Of a DNA stretch of 64,000 bases, positions 39,820 through 50,207 are shown in pieces. This DNA comes from Bacteroidales bacterium. Its GTDB lineage: Bacteria; Bacteroidota; Bacteroidia; Bacteroidales; UBA7960. How positions within the stretch are numbered: position 1 is the first letter of the stretch; every line of letters begins with the position of its first letter. The stretch spans positions 1-64,000 of the forward strand of contig SKRM01000030.1 of assembly GCA_007118495.1 (NCBI GenBank). Reading direction: 5' to 3'. The notes beneath the pieces were generated by a model, which saw only the letters and a program-made list of their open reading frames with translations, made no database searches and had not been told where the DNA came from. The position numbers and the translations under genes are program-made.

Positions 39820-42800
39820 ATGACTGAAGGGACCAAAACTCGAAGATTAAGCAAAGTTGCCAGGGAGTTTAATATTGGATTGACAACTATCGTTGACTTT
39901 TTAAAGAAAAAAGGCATCCAGGTTGAGAACAATCCAAATGCTAAAATATCTCCTGAAGCTTATGAGCTTTTATTTCAGGAGTTTCAAAGTGAAAAAAACC
40001 TGAAAGAGGCTACCCGTAAGGCAGGCCTGAACATTCTCAAGAGAGAGGCCATTTCCATTGACAAAGACAAACAGGAAGCGGAATCAGTAAAAGACGATGC
40101 TGACGACAAGGAAAAAGAGCTCTTTATTACTGATATGAAAGCTGCCGTAGAACCTAAAAAAGCTGAATCGGAAGAGAAGGTTGTCGATAAAGTTGAAGAC
40201 AAGGTTGAAGACAAGGTTGAAGACAAAGTTGAAGACAAGGTTGAAGACAAAGTTGAAGACAAAGTTGAAGACAAAGTTGAAGACAAGGTTGAAGACAAAG
40301 TTGAAGATAAAACTGTAGAGAAAGCTGAACCTAAGGCTAAGGATGAGAAAGAGGAAGGGCTGAAAACTGAGGCCAGGGCCCAGGATAAAGCTGGGGATGA
40401 ACCTGTTGCTGAGCCCAAAGAGGCTGAAAAACAGGAATCGGCCAAAGAAGAAGAAAAGGCAGAAGACAAGCCTAAGAATGGCCTGGGATTGCGCATCGTT
40501 GGTAAAATGGAACTTGAGGACAAAAAGAAGGGCAAAAAGTCAAAAGCCAAAAAAGAAACTGAAAAGACAGCCGCTGAAGAAAAGAAGGAGGCCGTCGAAG
40601 AAGATAAGCCAGTGGAACAAAAGGAAGAAAAGCCTGCTGAGCATCCTGAGCCTCCTGCCATAGAAAAAGAAGAAAAAGAGGATAAAAAAGATGAAGAGGC
40701 AAAAGAAATAAGCCCGCATCACAAAACACAATTCAAGAAACTGGAAGGTCCTACCATTCTCGGTAAGATGGATTTGCCCGCACCCAAGGAACCATCCAAA
40801 AAGCCCGTGGCCTCATCCAGTGATCCGAACAAATCAAAAAAGAGAAAGCGCAAGCGCATTAAAAAAGAAAAGGGGCCTGAGGTACCACCCGACACCCAGG
40901 GAAAAGTTGCTGAAAGGCCCGATTCTGCAAGACATAAAAGACCTGTAAAAAAAGAGACAGTCCGGCCCGAAGTTACCGAAGAGGAGATTTCACGCCAGAT
41001 CAGAGAAACCCTTGCTAACCTGAGTGGTACAGGCAAATCAAAAGCTGCAAAGCACCGCCGGATGAAGCGAGACATTGTTCAGCAACAGAAAGAAAAAGAA
41101 AGGGAACAGGCAGCATCAGAACAAAAGACCCTCGAGGTAACAGAATTTATTTCAGCAGCCGAGTTGGCCAATATGATGAATGTATCGGTTAACGAAATAA
41201 TCTCTACCTGTATGTCACTGGGCTTGTTTGTTTCAATAAACCAACGCCTTGACGCTGAAACTATTACCATCGTGGCAGATGAGTTTGGTTTTGATGTTAA
41301 GTTTGTGAGTGCAGATTCTCAGGACTCCATCGAAGAAGAAGAAGATGATCCGGCCCAGCTTGCTGAACGGGCCCCCATTGTTACCGTCATGGGACACGTA
41401 GACCACGGAAAAACCTCACTGCTTGACCAGATCAGGCATTCAAACATCATTGCCGGTGAGGCTGGTGGAATTACCCAGCATATTGGTGCTTACGCTGTTG
41501 AACTTGAAGGCGAAAGATCCATAACCTTTTTGGATACACCCGGACACGAAGCATTTACTGCCATGCGTGCCAGGGGAGCAAAGGTGACGGATGTGGCCAT
41601 TATCGTAGTTGCTGCCGATGACTCTGTGATGCCCCAAACGGTTGAGGCCATAAATCATGCCCAGGCTGCGGGTGTCCCCATTGTTATTGCCATTAATAAG
41701 ATTGACAAGGAAAATGCGGCACCTGAAAAGGTAAAGGAAGAGCTGGCACAATTGAATATTCTGGTTGAAGACTGGGGTGGTAAATTTCAAAGCCAGGAAA
41801 TATCTGCCAAGGCTGGAACCAATATTGACGCACTGCTTGAAAAGGTGTTGCTTGAATCTGAATTGCTTGAGCTAAAGGCCAATGCATCAAAAAAAGCTTC
41901 CGGAACAGTTATTGAATCTGCCCTGGACAAGGGAAGAGGCTATATTGCTACCATATTGGTTCAGAATGGTACGCTCAGAATCGGAGATATTGTAGTGGCA
42001 GGAATTACCCATGGTCGTGTAAAGGCCATGTTCAATGAAAGAGGGCACAGGGTTACAGAGGCAGGTCCTTCTACTCCTGTATTGATTCTCGGATTGGACG
42101 GGGCACCCCAGGCTGGTGATACATTCAATGTCATGCAGTCAGAGAGTGAAGCGAAGAATATAACCAACAAGCGACACCAACTTTTCAGAGAACAAGGCTT
42201 AAGAACCCAGAAGCATATTACCCTTGATGAAATTGGTCGCCGGATTGCCATTGGCGACTTCAAAGAGTTGAACATCATTGTTAAGGGTGATGTAGACGGA
42301 TCGGTTGAAGCTTTAAGTGATTCTTTATTGAAGCTTTCCACCGACGAAATCCAGGTGAATATAATCCACAAAGCCGTAGGTGCTGTTACCGAAGGTGACG
42401 TGCTTCTGGCTTCTGCATCCAATGCCATTATCATCGGATTCCAGGTCAGGCCATCTGTGGCTGCGAGAAAACTCGCAGAGCAGGAGCAGATTGACATCAG
42501 GCTCTATAGTGTTATTTACAATGCCATAAGTGAGATAAAATCGGCCATCGAAGGTATGTTGTCACCTGAAATTGAAGAACGGATTTTGGCCAACCTTGAA
42601 GTAAGAGATGTGTTTAAAATCACCAAGGTGGGTACTGTGGCAGGTTGTATGGTGCTCGATGGAAAGATACACAGAAATTCAAGTATCAGGCTTATTCGTG
42701 ATGGAATCGTGGTTTATACAGGCCATCTTGGGTCACTAAAGCGCTTCAAGGATGATGTCAAAGAGGTTTCGTCAGGCTATGAATGTGGTCTGAACATAGA

Positions 42801-42876
42801 TCGGTTTAACGATATAAAGGTTGGAGATATCATTGAAGCTTTTGAGACAATTGAGATTGCACGTAAACTTGATTAA
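39820..42876 (+). CDS. infB: Translation initiation factor IF-2
   Basis: A 1018-residue IF-2, the GTPase that places initiator tRNA on the ribosome. The N-terminal IF2_N-type helix is [18 protein letters not shown] very long charged linker (about 80-430, Lys/Glu-rich) follows, including ten VEDK tetrapeptides. The G domain begins near residue 524 with [18 protein letters not shown] and NKID; the beta-barrel domains II and IV and the final IF2 domain follow. The linker is of low complexity and its repeat DNA is almost uniform. The rest is conserved. It is in the rimP-nusA-infB operon; pgi starts 5 bp after its stop. Confidence 0.95.
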   Translation: MTEGTKTRRLSKVAREFNIGLTTIVDFLKKKGIQVENNPNAKISPEAYELLFQEFQSEKNLKEATRKAGLNILKREAISIDKDKQEAESVKDDADDKEKELFITDMKAAVEPKKAESEEKVVDKVEDKVEDKVEDKVEDKVEDKVEDKVEDKVEDKVEDKVEDKTVEKAEPKAKDEKEEGLKTEARAQDKAGDEPVAEPKEAEKQESAKEEEKAEDKPKNGLGLRIVGKMELEDKKKGKKSKAKKETEKTAAEEKKEAVEEDKPVEQKEEKPAEHPEPPAIEKEEKEDKKDEEAKEISPHHKTQFKKLEGPTILGKMDLPAPKEPSKKPVASSSDPNKSKKRKRKRIKKEKGPEVPPDTQGKVAERPDSARHKRPVKKETVRPEVTEEEISRQIRETLANLSGTGKSKAAKHRRMKRDIVQQQKEKEREQAASEQKTLEVTEFISAAELANMMNVSVNEIISTCMSLGLFVSINQRLDAETITIVADEFGFDVKFVSADSQDSIEEEEDDPAQLAERAPIVTVMGHVDHGKTSLLDQIRHSNIIAGEAGGITQHIGAYAVELEGERSITFLDTPGHEAFTAMRARGAKVTDVAIIVVAADDSVMPQTVEAINHAQAAGVPIVIAINKIDKENAAPEKVKEELAQLNILVEDWGGKFQSQEISAKAGTNIDALLEKVLLESELLELKANASKKASGTVIESALDKGRGYIATILVQNGTLRIGDIVVAGITHGRVKAMFNERGHRVTEAGPSTPVLILGLDGAPQAGDTFNVMQSESEAKNITNKRHQLFREQGLRTQKHITLDEIGRRIAIGDFKELNIIVKGDVDGSVEALSDSLLKLSTDEIQVNIIHKAVGAVTEGDVLLASASNAIIIGFQVRPSVAARKLAEQEQIDIRLYSVIYNAISEIKSAIEGMLSPEIEERILANLEVRDVFKITKVGTVAGCMVLDGKIHRNSSIRLIRDGIVVYTGHLGSLKRFKDDVKEVSSGYECGLNIDRFNDIKVGDIIEAFETIEIARKLD
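40189..40308 (+). repeat. Ten tandem 12-bp units inside infB
   Basis: Ten head-to-tail copies of AA(A/G)GTTGAAGA(C/T) encode repeated VEDK in the IF-2 linker. Copies differ almost only at one wobble base (AAA or AAG), apart from the last, which ends in T. Because the unit is a multiple of three, gain or loss of copies keeps the reading frame. Confidence 0.95.
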
Positions 42877-42881
42877 CATAA

Positions 42882-44186
42882 ATGATCAATATTGCCTTTG
42901 ATTACAAGCAGGCACTTGCCTTTGTGGGTGAGACAGAGATAAGTTTGTTTGAGAAAGAGACAGCGCTTCACCGCAAAAATATTTACAACCGCACCGGTGC
43001 AGGGCACGACTATCTTGGCTGGGTTGACCTGCCCGGGCAAGTCAGTGAAGAACTGATTCAATCTATTGAGACAACTGCAGCCAGACTGAGGGCCATCGCC
43101 GATGTGGTTGTGGTTGTCGGGATCGGCGGATCATATCTTGGTTCCAGGGCAATTATTGAGGCATTGTCTGAACCCTTTCCTGCACATAATGCTAAGGCTG
43201 CCCAAATTGTGTTTGCCGGACACCATCTGGATGAAGACTATCTCCATGATTTACTTGCCTGGCTTGATGATAAGCGGTATGCCGTGATTGTAATTTCAAA
43301 GTCGGGAACCACCACCGAACCTGCCATTGCATTTCGTTTGTTAAAGGCACACCTTGAATTAAAAACAGGCGTCAGTGAGGCTGCATCACGAATTATTGCC
43401 ATTACCGACGCATCAAAGGGAGCATTGAAGCAGCTTGCCGACAGTCAGTCTTATACTACCTATGAAATTCCCGACGATGTGGGAGGGCGCTATTCGGTGC
43501 TGACAGCGGTTGGTCTGCTTCCCATTGCTGTGGCCGGCTTCGATATCAGAAAGCTTTTAAGCGGAGCCCTTTCCATGGCTGAATTTCTTCGCAATGAGGA
43601 TAAACTAAGCCGGCATCCTGCAGCTTTGTACGCTGTTTTGCGAAACATCCTTTACAGAAAGGGTAGAAATACCGAAATATTGACATCCTATAAGCCGTCA
43701 CTTTATTATTTAGCCGAATGGTGGAAACAACTCTTTGGTGAGAGTGAGGGGAAAGAAGGTAAAGGAATATTCCCTGCAAGTGTAAGCTTTACAACTGACC
43801 TGCACTCAATGGGGCAATACATTCAAGAGGGGCACAGAAATATATTCGAAACTGTACTTTGGGTTGAAAAAGACAAAAGGCAACTAAATATTCCTGAAGA
43901 TAGCTCTGACCTCGATGGTTTAAACTATCTGTCCGGAGAGCGGATAGGTTTTGTGAATAAGATGGCCATGCGTGGAACCATGATGGCTCATCTTGAAGGA
44001 GGAGTTCCCAATATGGCCATAAACTTGCCTGAAATAAATGAGCAGAACCTGGGAGAGTTGATTTACTTTTTTGAAATGGCATGTGCAATCAGCGGTTATA
44101 TTCTCGGGGTCAATCCATTTGACCAGCCAGGTGTTGAAGCATATAAAAAGAAAATGTTCGGATTATTGGGCAAACCGGGCTATTGA
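42882..44186 (+). CDS. pgi: Glucose-6-phosphate isomerase
   Basis: A 434-residue phosphoglucose isomerase of the shorter bacterial type (about 430-450 residues, as in firmicutes and Bacteroidota). The sugar-phosphate site is in [14 protein letters not shown] and [29 protein letters not shown] is the first PGI signature, and [12 protein letters not shown] holds the catalytic Glu region. It interconverts glucose-6-P and fructose-6-P in glycolysis. It begins 5 bp after infB and could be read from that operon. Its stop overlaps the convergent tdk stop by 7 bp. Confidence 0.95.
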   Translation: MINIAFDYKQALAFVGETEISLFEKETALHRKNIYNRTGAGHDYLGWVDLPGQVSEELIQSIETTAARLRAIADVVVVVGIGGSYLGSRAIIEALSEPFPAHNAKAAQIVFAGHHLDEDYLHDLLAWLDDKRYAVIVISKSGTTTEPAIAFRLLKAHLELKTGVSEAASRIIAITDASKGALKQLADSQSYTTYEIPDDVGGRYSVLTAVGLLPIAVAGFDIRKLLSGALSMAEFLRNEDKLSRHPAALYAVLRNILYRKGRNTEILTSYKPSLYYLAEWWKQLFGESEGKEGKGIFPASVSFTTDLHSMGQYIQEGHRNIFETVLWVEKDKRQLNIPEDSSDLDGLNYLSGERIGFVNKMAMRGTMMAHLEGGVPNMAINLPEINEQNLGELIYFFEMACAISGYILGVNPFDQPGVEAYKKKMFGLLGKPGY

Positions 44187-44746
44187 TTAAAGCATTCTCT
44201 GCACAAAGGTTCATATGCTTCAGTTTCTCCCAACAAAACAAGTTTTTCGCCAGGTACTATGCGGTGACTGTATTGCGCCAGACTGCCGCATCTGACACAA
44301 ATGGCGTGGACCTTGGTAATGTATTCAGCCATAGCCAGCAAAGCAGGCATGGGGCCGAAAGGCTTTCCTTTAAAGTCCATATCAAGCCCTGCTACTATAA
44401 CCCTGATACCCTGATTGGCCAGTTGGCCGCATACCTCAGGAAGCCCATCATCAAAAAATTGTGCCTCGTCAATGCCGACTACATCCACAGCGTTTGCCAT
44501 TAAAAGAATATTGCCAGATGCAGGTACGGGGGTAGACATAATCTCGTTGGCGTCATGCGATACCACTTTTTCTTCGTCATACCTGGTGTCGACGCCAGGC
44601 TTGAATATTTCAACCGACAACCTGGCAATGCGGGCACGTTTGAGTCTGCGAATGAGTTCTTCAGTTTTTCCGGAAAACATACTTCCACATATGACTTCAA
44701 TCCAGCCTCTTCGTCGTGAGCGGTCAAGCTCGTTTTCCAGAAACAT
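44180..44746 (-). CDS. tdk: Thymidine kinase (type II)
   Basis: A 188-residue thymidine kinase. The P-loop is [14 protein letters not shown], the Walker-B-like Asp is in GIDEAQFF with the catalytic Glu, and the lasso region holds the zinc-binding pairs CVRCG and [13 protein letters not shown] precedes the thymidine-contacting loop. It phosphorylates thymidine in salvage. Its stop codon lies within the 3' end of pgi (7-bp convergent overlap), so no room exists for a terminator between the two genes. Confidence 0.95.
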   Translation of the reverse strand: MFLENELDRSRRRGWIEVICGSMFSGKTEELIRRLKRARIARLSVEIFKPGVDTRYDEEKVVSHDANEIMSTPVPASGNILLMANAVDVVGIDEAQFFDDGLPEVCGQLANQGIRVIVAGLDMDFKGKPFGPMPALLAMAEYITKVHAICVRCGSLAQYSHRIVPGEKLVLLGETEAYEPLCRECFNQ

Positions 44747-44881
44747 AAGACATTTTTTTCGTTAATCTTGTTACCTTTACACGGAAATTACCAGGGACTT
44801 TGTCCCACAAAAATAAACAATAACTTTACATCGTTTCCCATTCCGGTGTGAGAATCACATTCAAAATTCTTTGTTGTAGAT

Positions 44882-45670
44882 ATGAACCAGGAAGAATTGA
44901 AAGAAAGCATCAGCCGTTTGCTTGAAAATATTACCAGTCATGCACAAATGATGGATGAGAAAAACGGCGACCTTACCCTTGATATTGATATGGTTAAGGA
45001 GGACTTGAGAGAGCTTTACCGGCTCTTTGATAAGTTCCTGATTTTGAATCGCGAATCACAGGAGGCCACTCCTGACCCTATGCCACAACAAGAAAATGAA
45101 ATTGATTCGGTAGCTGAAGATTCTCAAAAAGAGGTTCCCAAAAAAGAAGACCCACCCCCTGCACCATTGACTGAAAAACCTGTCGAAAAACCTGTCGAAA
45201 AACCTGTCGAAAAACCTGTCGAAAAACCTGTCGAAAAACCTGTCGAAAAAGAAAAATCTTCTACATCAGCAACGCCTACAGGTAAAACCGTCATTGATTT
45301 GCTGTCATCATATGAAAACCAAACCATTGCCGACAGGTACATTTCGCAAGATGATAACAGCCTGCACAACCGAATTTCTTCAAACAAAGAAGACAGAAGC
45401 ATTGGTGCGCGTATGCAGCAGCATCCCATCAATAGTCTCAAGGATGTTATTGGGGTAAATGAAAAATTCTTGTTCATCAATGAATTGTTTCAGGGAAACA
45501 TCCAGGCGTATAATGAATCCATTGCCCGATTAAATGAAATGGAAACCCTCAGAACAGCGTTTGATTACCTGAATGAACTGGGTGCTGCATTCGATTGGGA
45601 TGCCAAAAGATCGGCCACGACCATTGAAAAGTTTGCCAATTACGTGCAGAGACGGCATATGAATCAATAA
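44882..45670 (+). CDS. Bacteroidota conserved protein with PVEK repeats, function unknown
   Basis: A 262-residue cytoplasmic protein without signal or membrane segment. The N-terminal 60 residues are helical (MNQEELKESISRLLENI...). A proline/charged linker follows with six PVEK tetrapeptides. The C-terminal part (about 185-262) has a well-ordered look: VIGVNEKFLFINELFQGN, AYNESIARLN and FDWDAKRS, a pattern I associate with a small domain shared by Bacteroidota proteins but cannot name. The linker length is probably variable. It is 14 bp before rsmI and may share its transcript. No function is proposed. Confidence 0.8.
   Translation: MNQEELKESISRLLENITSHAQMMDEKNGDLTLDIDMVKEDLRELYRLFDKFLILNRESQEATPDPMPQQENEIDSVAEDSQKEVPKKEDPPPAPLTEKPVEKPVEKPVEKPVEKPVEKPVEKEKSSTSATPTGKTVIDLLSSYENQTIADRYISQDDNSLHNRISSNKEDRSIGARMQQHPINSLKDVIGVNEKFLFINELFQGNIQAYNESIARLNEMETLRTAFDYLNELGAAFDWDAKRSATTIEKFANYVQRRHMNQ
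45179..45250 (+). repeat. Six tandem 12-bp units encoding PVEK
   Basis: Six identical copies of CCTGTCGAAAAA encode repeated PVEK in the linker of the unknown protein. The complete identity of all copies, including wobble positions, indicates recent expansion or ongoing homogenisation. Copy-number changes keep the frame. Confidence 0.95.
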
Positions 45671-45683
45671 AAGGGATTTGCCC

Positions 45684-46364
45684 ATGGCAGGAAAATTTTT
45701 TCTGGTGCCCACTCCTGTAGGGAATCTCGAAGACCTTACATTCAGAGCGTTGCGTATTCTCCGCGAGGTTGATTTTGTCCTTACTGAAGACACCCGAATT
45801 ACCACCCGTCTGCTGCAGCATTATAGCATAACAGCCAGGATGATTCCTTTTCATCAACACAACGAACACAAATCACTTTTATCGGTAATTGAAAAATTAC
45901 AGGCCGGACAAAATCTGGCCATGGTTTCAGATGCTGGTACGCCTGGTATTTCAGATCCGGGGTTTCTGATTGTGAGGGAGTGTGTAAAAATGGGTGTTGA
46001 TGTTGAATGCTTACCCGGACCCACAGCATTTGTGCCAGCACTGGTTGCAAGTGGAATTCCCTGTGACCGTTTTCTGTTTGAGGGCTTTTTGCCCGTAAAG
46101 AAGGGCCGGAAGTCACGTATTGAATCACTGGCAGGGGAGACCCGAACCATGGTGTTTTATGAGTCACCTCACAGGCTGGTGAAAACCTTGACTGACCTTG
46201 CCCTCGTTTTTGGAGGTGATCGTCAGGCTTGTGTGTCAAGAGAGATTAGCAAAATCTATGAAGAGCATGCCAGGGGAAGCCTCGATGATTTGTGTGCTGA
46301 CTTTTCTGGCAGAGCAACCGTAAAGGGTGAGATCACCCTGGTTGTTTCAGGTCTAATCGTCTAG
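45684..46364 (+). CDS. rsmI: 16S rRNA (cytidine1402-2'-O)-methyltransferase RsmI
   Basis: A 226-residue SAM-dependent methyltransferase of the tetrapyrrole-methylase fold. The start motif [20 protein letters not shown] is seen in two pieces ([19 protein letters not shown]). [16 protein letters not shown] (the SAM-binding loop), [10 protein letters not shown] and FYESPHR are all diagnostic. The ATG at 45684 is preferred over a TTG two codons earlier. Its stop overlaps the end of the convergent lepA gene by 12 bp. It methylates C1402 in the decoding centre. Confidence 0.95.
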   Translation: MAGKFFLVPTPVGNLEDLTFRALRILREVDFVLTEDTRITTRLLQHYSITARMIPFHQHNEHKSLLSVIEKLQAGQNLAMVSDAGTPGISDPGFLIVRECVKMGVDVECLPGPTAFVPALVASGIPCDRFLFEGFLPVKKGRKSRIESLAGETRTMVFYESPHRLVKTLTDLALVFGGDRQACVSREISKIYEEHARGSLDDLCADFSGRATVKGEITLVVSGLIV

Positions 46365-48143
46365 CTTAAGTACCGCCATAAATGCCTGCTGAGGTATTTC
46401 AACATTACCCACCTGCCGCATGCGTTTTTTCCCTTTTTTCTGCTTTTCCAGCAGTTTGCGCTTTCTTGAAATGTCGCCTCCGTAACATTTGGCTGTTACA
46501 TCTTTTCGCAGTGCTTTAACTGTTTCTCTTGCAATGATCTTGGCTCCTATGCCTGCCTGAATGGCGATATCAAACTGTTGCCGGGGAATGAGTTGTCTGA
46601 GTTTTGCGCAGATTCTTTTGCCAAAATCAAACGAATTGTTGCGATGGATCAGTGCCGATAATGCGTCCACATGCTCTCCGTTCAAAAGTATATCCAGTTT
46701 AATCAGGTCAGAAGGCTTATAACCTATTGGATGGTAGTCAAAGGATGCATAGCCTCTGGATATGGTTTTTAATCTGTCATAAAAGTCAAAAACAATCTCT
46801 GCCAGCGGCATTTCGAAAGTCATTTCAACCCTGTCGGTGGTAAGGTAAACCTGATTTTTCACCACCCCCCTTTTGTCGAGGCAGAGCGACATCACTGGTC
46901 CCACATATTCAGACTTGGTAATGATCTGTGCAGATATATAGGGCTCTTCAATGCTTTCAAGTTCGTTTGGCCCTGGCATATCTGAAGGGTTGTTTACAAT
47001 TTTCTTGTCACCCCTTTTTGTGTGGGCTATGTAAGACACGTTTGGAACCGTATTGATTACCGTCATGTCGAACTCCCGTTCCAATCTCTCCTGAATAATC
47101 TCCATATGGAGCATCCCCAAAAAACCGCAACGAAAACCAAAACCAAGAGCTCCCGATGATTCTGGTTCAAATGTCAGCGATGCATCGTTGAGTTGCAACT
47201 TCTCCATGGCCGATCTTAATTCTTCAAAGTCGTCTGTGTCAACAGGGTAAATTCCTGCAAAAACCATGGGTTTCACATTTTCAAAACCTTTGATGGCATT
47301 GGTGGTTGGTCTGCTTACCTGGGTAATGGTATCTCCCACTTTTACTTCTCTGGCATCTTTGATCCCAGAAATAATGTAACCCACATCTCCGGCAGAAACC
47401 TCCTTTCTTGGGTGCTGGGATATTTTTAGCACACCGACCTCGTCGGCATGGTAATGTTTTTTGGTGTTCATGAATTTAACATGCTCACCTTCAGCTAATT
47501 TTCCGTGATACACCCTGAAATAGGCGATGACGCCACGAAAGGGGTTGTACATAGAATCGAATATCAGGGCCTGAAGGGGAGCTTCAGGGTCTCCAGTTGG
47601 CGGAGGAATCCGCTCAACGATAGCTTTAAGTATTTGTTCCACCCCTGCACCTGTCTTTCCGCTTGCCGGAATAATTTCATCCGGGTCGCAGCCAATCAGG
47701 TCAGTAATTTGATCAGCAACTTCTTCGGGCATGGCCCCGGGTAAATCCATTTTATTCAGCACCGGAATGATCACCAGATCATGCTCCAGGGCCAGGTATA
47801 AATTGGAAATTGTCTGGGCTTCAATCCCCTGAGATGCATCTACAATTAAAAGTGCCCCCTCGCAGGCTGCGATACTTCTGGAAACTTCATAGCTGAAATC
47901 AACATGTCCGGGTGTATCGATCAAATTAAGAATGTATTTCTCGCCCTCATGGATGTAGTCCATCTGAATGGCATGGCTTTTTATGGTAATACCACGTTCT
48001 CTTTCCAGATCCATGCTGTCAAGGATCTGATCCTTGAAGTCCCGCTCGGTTATGGTGTTGGTCATTTGCAGCAGGCGATCAGCCAAAGTGCTCTTTCCGT
48101 GATCAATATGCGCAATAATGCAGAAGTTTCTGATGTGTTTCAT
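46353..48143 (-). CDS. lepA: Elongation factor 4 (LepA)
   Basis: A 596-residue translational GTPase of normal LepA length. The G domain has [28 protein letters not shown] and NKMDLPGA. Domains II-V follow, including [14 protein letters not shown], and the LepA-specific C-terminal domain ends [17 protein letters not shown]. LepA acts on stalled or incorrectly positioned ribosomes. The ATG at 48143 is the family start ([14 protein letters not shown]); an ATG at 48182 lies upstream of the promoter. The -7 box places transcription start exactly at this ATG, so the message is probably leaderless. It is convergent with rsmI. Confidence 0.96.
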   Translation of the reverse strand: MKHIRNFCIIAHIDHGKSTLADRLLQMTNTITERDFKDQILDSMDLERERGITIKSHAIQMDYIHEGEKYILNLIDTPGHVDFSYEVSRSIAACEGALLIVDASQGIEAQTISNLYLALEHDLVIIPVLNKMDLPGAMPEEVADQITDLIGCDPDEIIPASGKTGAGVEQILKAIVERIPPPTGDPEAPLQALIFDSMYNPFRGVIAYFRVYHGKLAEGEHVKFMNTKKHYHADEVGVLKISQHPRKEVSAGDVGYIISGIKDAREVKVGDTITQVSRPTTNAIKGFENVKPMVFAGIYPVDTDDFEELRSAMEKLQLNDASLTFEPESSGALGFGFRCGFLGMLHMEIIQERLEREFDMTVINTVPNVSYIAHTKRGDKKIVNNPSDMPGPNELESIEEPYISAQIITKSEYVGPVMSLCLDKRGVVKNQVYLTTDRVEMTFEMPLAEIVFDFYDRLKTISRGYASFDYHPIGYKPSDLIKLDILLNGEHVDALSALIHRNNSFDFGKRICAKLRQLIPRQQFDIAIQAGIGAKIIARETVKALRKDVTAKCYGGDISRKRKLLEKQKKGKKRMRQVGNVEIPQQAFMAVLKLDD

Positions 48144-48149
48144 AGCATG

Positions 48150-48182
48150 CAAAAGTACAACGAAAATGCGTAATATGAACAA
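48150..48182 (-). promoter_or_regulatory. lepA promoter abutting the start codon
   Basis: The minus strand has TTG (complement of 48180-48182), a 22-bp spacer, and a perfect -7 box TACTTTTG (complement of 48150-48157). If the G is at -7, +1 is the A of the lepA ATG at 48143. Between here and the next gene (48183-48351) I see only a small GTGC/GCAC hairpin at 48302-48317. Confidence 0.55.
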
Positions 48183-48351
48183 TTTATTTAAGCCTTTCGC
48201 CTGTGGCCGAATTAGAAATAAACATGACGCGTTATGTCTGTTTTTTCTTAATTTTACCGCTTCGGTTGAATTATCTTAAAGTGAATTATTCAGCCTTCGA
48301 ATTGTGCTTGCGCACAAAATAATCGTGCCTTTTTGACGTATAGCTTAACAT

Positions 48352-50085
48352 ATGACCCAAAAGAAGCTGTTATCGTTTATTTTTTCATTATTGTTACTTT
48401 ATCCTGTTCTTGTTGCAGCAGAACCAGATAAGCTAAATGAAAATGATGAGGTCTGTGACCATTTCCAGGTTAGGATCATAGCTCCTGATGATTCTTTCAG
48501 GATTTGCCCGTCCGATGCCGGTATGCTGACTTTTTCAGCAGAGGCAGGTTATGGAGATGATGCCGGTATTGCATTTGATCCCTTACAATTTACCTACCAT
48601 TGGAGCTTTAGCGGGGTGCAGTACGATGGGATGGAGGTCAGTCACTATTTTGAAGGCCCTGGTGCCTATCCTGTCACACTGACCGTTACCGATCCTGTAA
48701 ATGATTGCATGCTGCAAATTACCAAAGTGTTGCAGATAGCTACCACCCCTACATTCAGCGGAACCATGATTTCTGTTGACACGGCTTGTGCTGGTGATGC
48801 CTTTACTTTGTTTGGTGTGGGTAACCCCACTGTCTGGACCGGGTTTCCCACAGGTGTTGAAGCAACCGTTTTTATTCCGGACGGTGATGGAACCTATTAT
48901 GAATCAAGCCTCGAATTTGATGTTTTTGGACAAGGTGTTGAGATTCTGTCGGCACAGGACATTGACAGAATATGTGTAAATCTGGAACATACCGATCAAT
49001 CACAATTGCGCTTTGAGCTGGAGTCTCCAACGGGTGAGATACTGTTGTTAAAAGCCACTGGTGGCCCAACTGCCAATCTTGGAGAACCTGTTGTTTGGGA
49101 TGACAATATTCCCGGCCGCGGGTATGCGTATTGTTTTACTCCTTCGCCTCAGTATGGCCTGATGGCCGTTACCACGCCACAGTTTCATGAATATACCGAT
49201 CGGGCCGGAAACTACTATTTTAACGCTGCCTATATGCCGTCAGGCAGTTATACCCCTCAAGAAAACCTTGATAAGCTGGCAGGAAGCCCGCTGAATGGAA
49301 AGTGGACCATGAGGGTTACAGATACAACACCCTCTGAGACCGGGCATGTTTTTGGCTGGAGTTTGTTTTTTGATGAGGGTTTTTACCCCGACTCACTCAT
49401 ATTTTATCCTGAAATTGTTGATAGCAGGTGGTTTTTCAATGGAACACCCATTGATGGAAATCCAGCCAGCTCAGCAGTTCAGCAAAGTGGTGACCATCAG
49501 TTTCGGTTCCAGATCACCGATAATTTTGGGTGTACGTACGACACTCTGCTTACTGTGACAATTCTACCACTGCCCGAAACTGAAATAATATCCGATCTTG
49601 AAATACCTGTTTGTGAGGGAGATTCAACTTTTTTACAAGTTATCCCGGTGAACAGCAGCGGTTTTGATTGGGTTTATCAGTGGCAAACCGGCAACCAGGA
49701 TATACCTGGCCGTACGTATGACACCCTGATGGTTAAAACTCCGGCCACCTATACTGTAATGATAACGGATACTGTTTCGGGATGTATCGGCTTTGCAGAT
49801 TTTGACTTTACCGAACAAAATTGTGACCTGACTATCCCCAACGTTTTCACCCCCAATGGAGACGGGATTAATGACCTGTTTGAAATACTCAACCTTGAAC
49901 ACTATCCAAACGCACAAATGATCATTTACAACCGATGGGGGCAGAAGGTGTTTGAGCATCCTGATTACTATAACAACTGGTGGGATGGTGGCAATGCTCC
50001 TGATGGAGTTTATTTTTATGTGTTGAGATATGCTCGAATGGGACAAATCCGATATGCTGAAGGTACAGTTACCATAATTCGCTGA
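48352..50085 (+). CDS. Secreted PKD/P-proprotein-domain protein with type IX secretion (type B) sorting domain
   Basis: A 577-residue secreted protein. The signal peptide ends at LVAAEP. A PKD-like Ig domain lies at about 30-130 (with FTYHWSFSGV and YPVTLTVTDP). A P_proprotein-like jelly roll lies at about 175-345 (CVNLEHTDQSQLRFELESPTG in part: VNLEHTDQSQLRFELESP; then LNGKWTMRVTDT). A second Ig-like region follows. The C-terminus from about 495 is the gliding/T9SS type B sorting domain: NVFTPNGDGINDLFEI, IYNRWGQKVFE and the final APDGVYFYVLRY. It should cross the outer membrane by T9SS and remain at the surface or be released. It has no obvious enzyme domain, so adhesion is a guess. Confidence 0.88.
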   Translation: MTQKKLLSFIFSLLLLYPVLVAAEPDKLNENDEVCDHFQVRIIAPDDSFRICPSDAGMLTFSAEAGYGDDAGIAFDPLQFTYHWSFSGVQYDGMEVSHYFEGPGAYPVTLTVTDPVNDCMLQITKVLQIATTPTFSGTMISVDTACAGDAFTLFGVGNPTVWTGFPTGVEATVFIPDGDGTYYESSLEFDVFGQGVEILSAQDIDRICVNLEHTDQSQLRFELESPTGEILLLKATGGPTANLGEPVVWDDNIPGRGYAYCFTPSPQYGLMAVTTPQFHEYTDRAGNYYFNAAYMPSGSYTPQENLDKLAGSPLNGKWTMRVTDTTPSETGHVFGWSLFFDEGFYPDSLIFYPEIVDSRWFFNGTPIDGNPASSAVQQSGDHQFRFQITDNFGCTYDTLLTVTILPLPETEIISDLEIPVCEGDSTFLQVIPVNSSGFDWVYQWQTGNQDIPGRTYDTLMVKTPATYTVMITDTVSGCIGFADFDFTEQNCDLTIPNVFTPNGDGINDLFEILNLEHYPNAQMIIYNRWGQKVFEHPDYYNNWWDGGNAPDGVYFYVLRYARMGQIRYAEGTVTIIR

Positions 50086-50126
50086 CCGGCCAAAATACCA
50101 TTCCTGCAATAAATTCTTATTTATTT

Positions 50127-50156
50127 TTTGTGTTTTCAGCGAATGCATTAATTTTG
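50127..50156 (+). promoter_or_regulatory. Promoter of the AbgT transporter gene
   Basis: A TTTG (50127-50130) is followed after 18 bp by the -7 box TAATTTTG (50149-50156). The expected start is near 50163, giving a leader of about 45 nt. Confidence 0.6.
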
Positions 50157-50207
50157 GTGCTTTTACTGAATAAAAATCAATCAAATAAACTAATCCAAAA
50201 CCAACTT

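Noticed and set aside
40189-40308. Tandem repeats as a possible CRISPR array
   Set aside because: Units are only 12 bp, directly adjacent without spacers, and in frame inside infB.
39984-40661. Minus-strand 225-codon Ser-rich open frame opposite the infB linker
   Set aside because: It is the mirror of the VEDK/charged repeats; its Ser/Leu-rich low complexity comes from the repeat DNA and it has no start context or promoter.
44882-46364. The unknown protein and rsmI as a phase-variable restriction or defence module
   Set aside because: rsmI is a housekeeping rRNA methyltransferase and the neighbour shows no nuclease or methylase motif.
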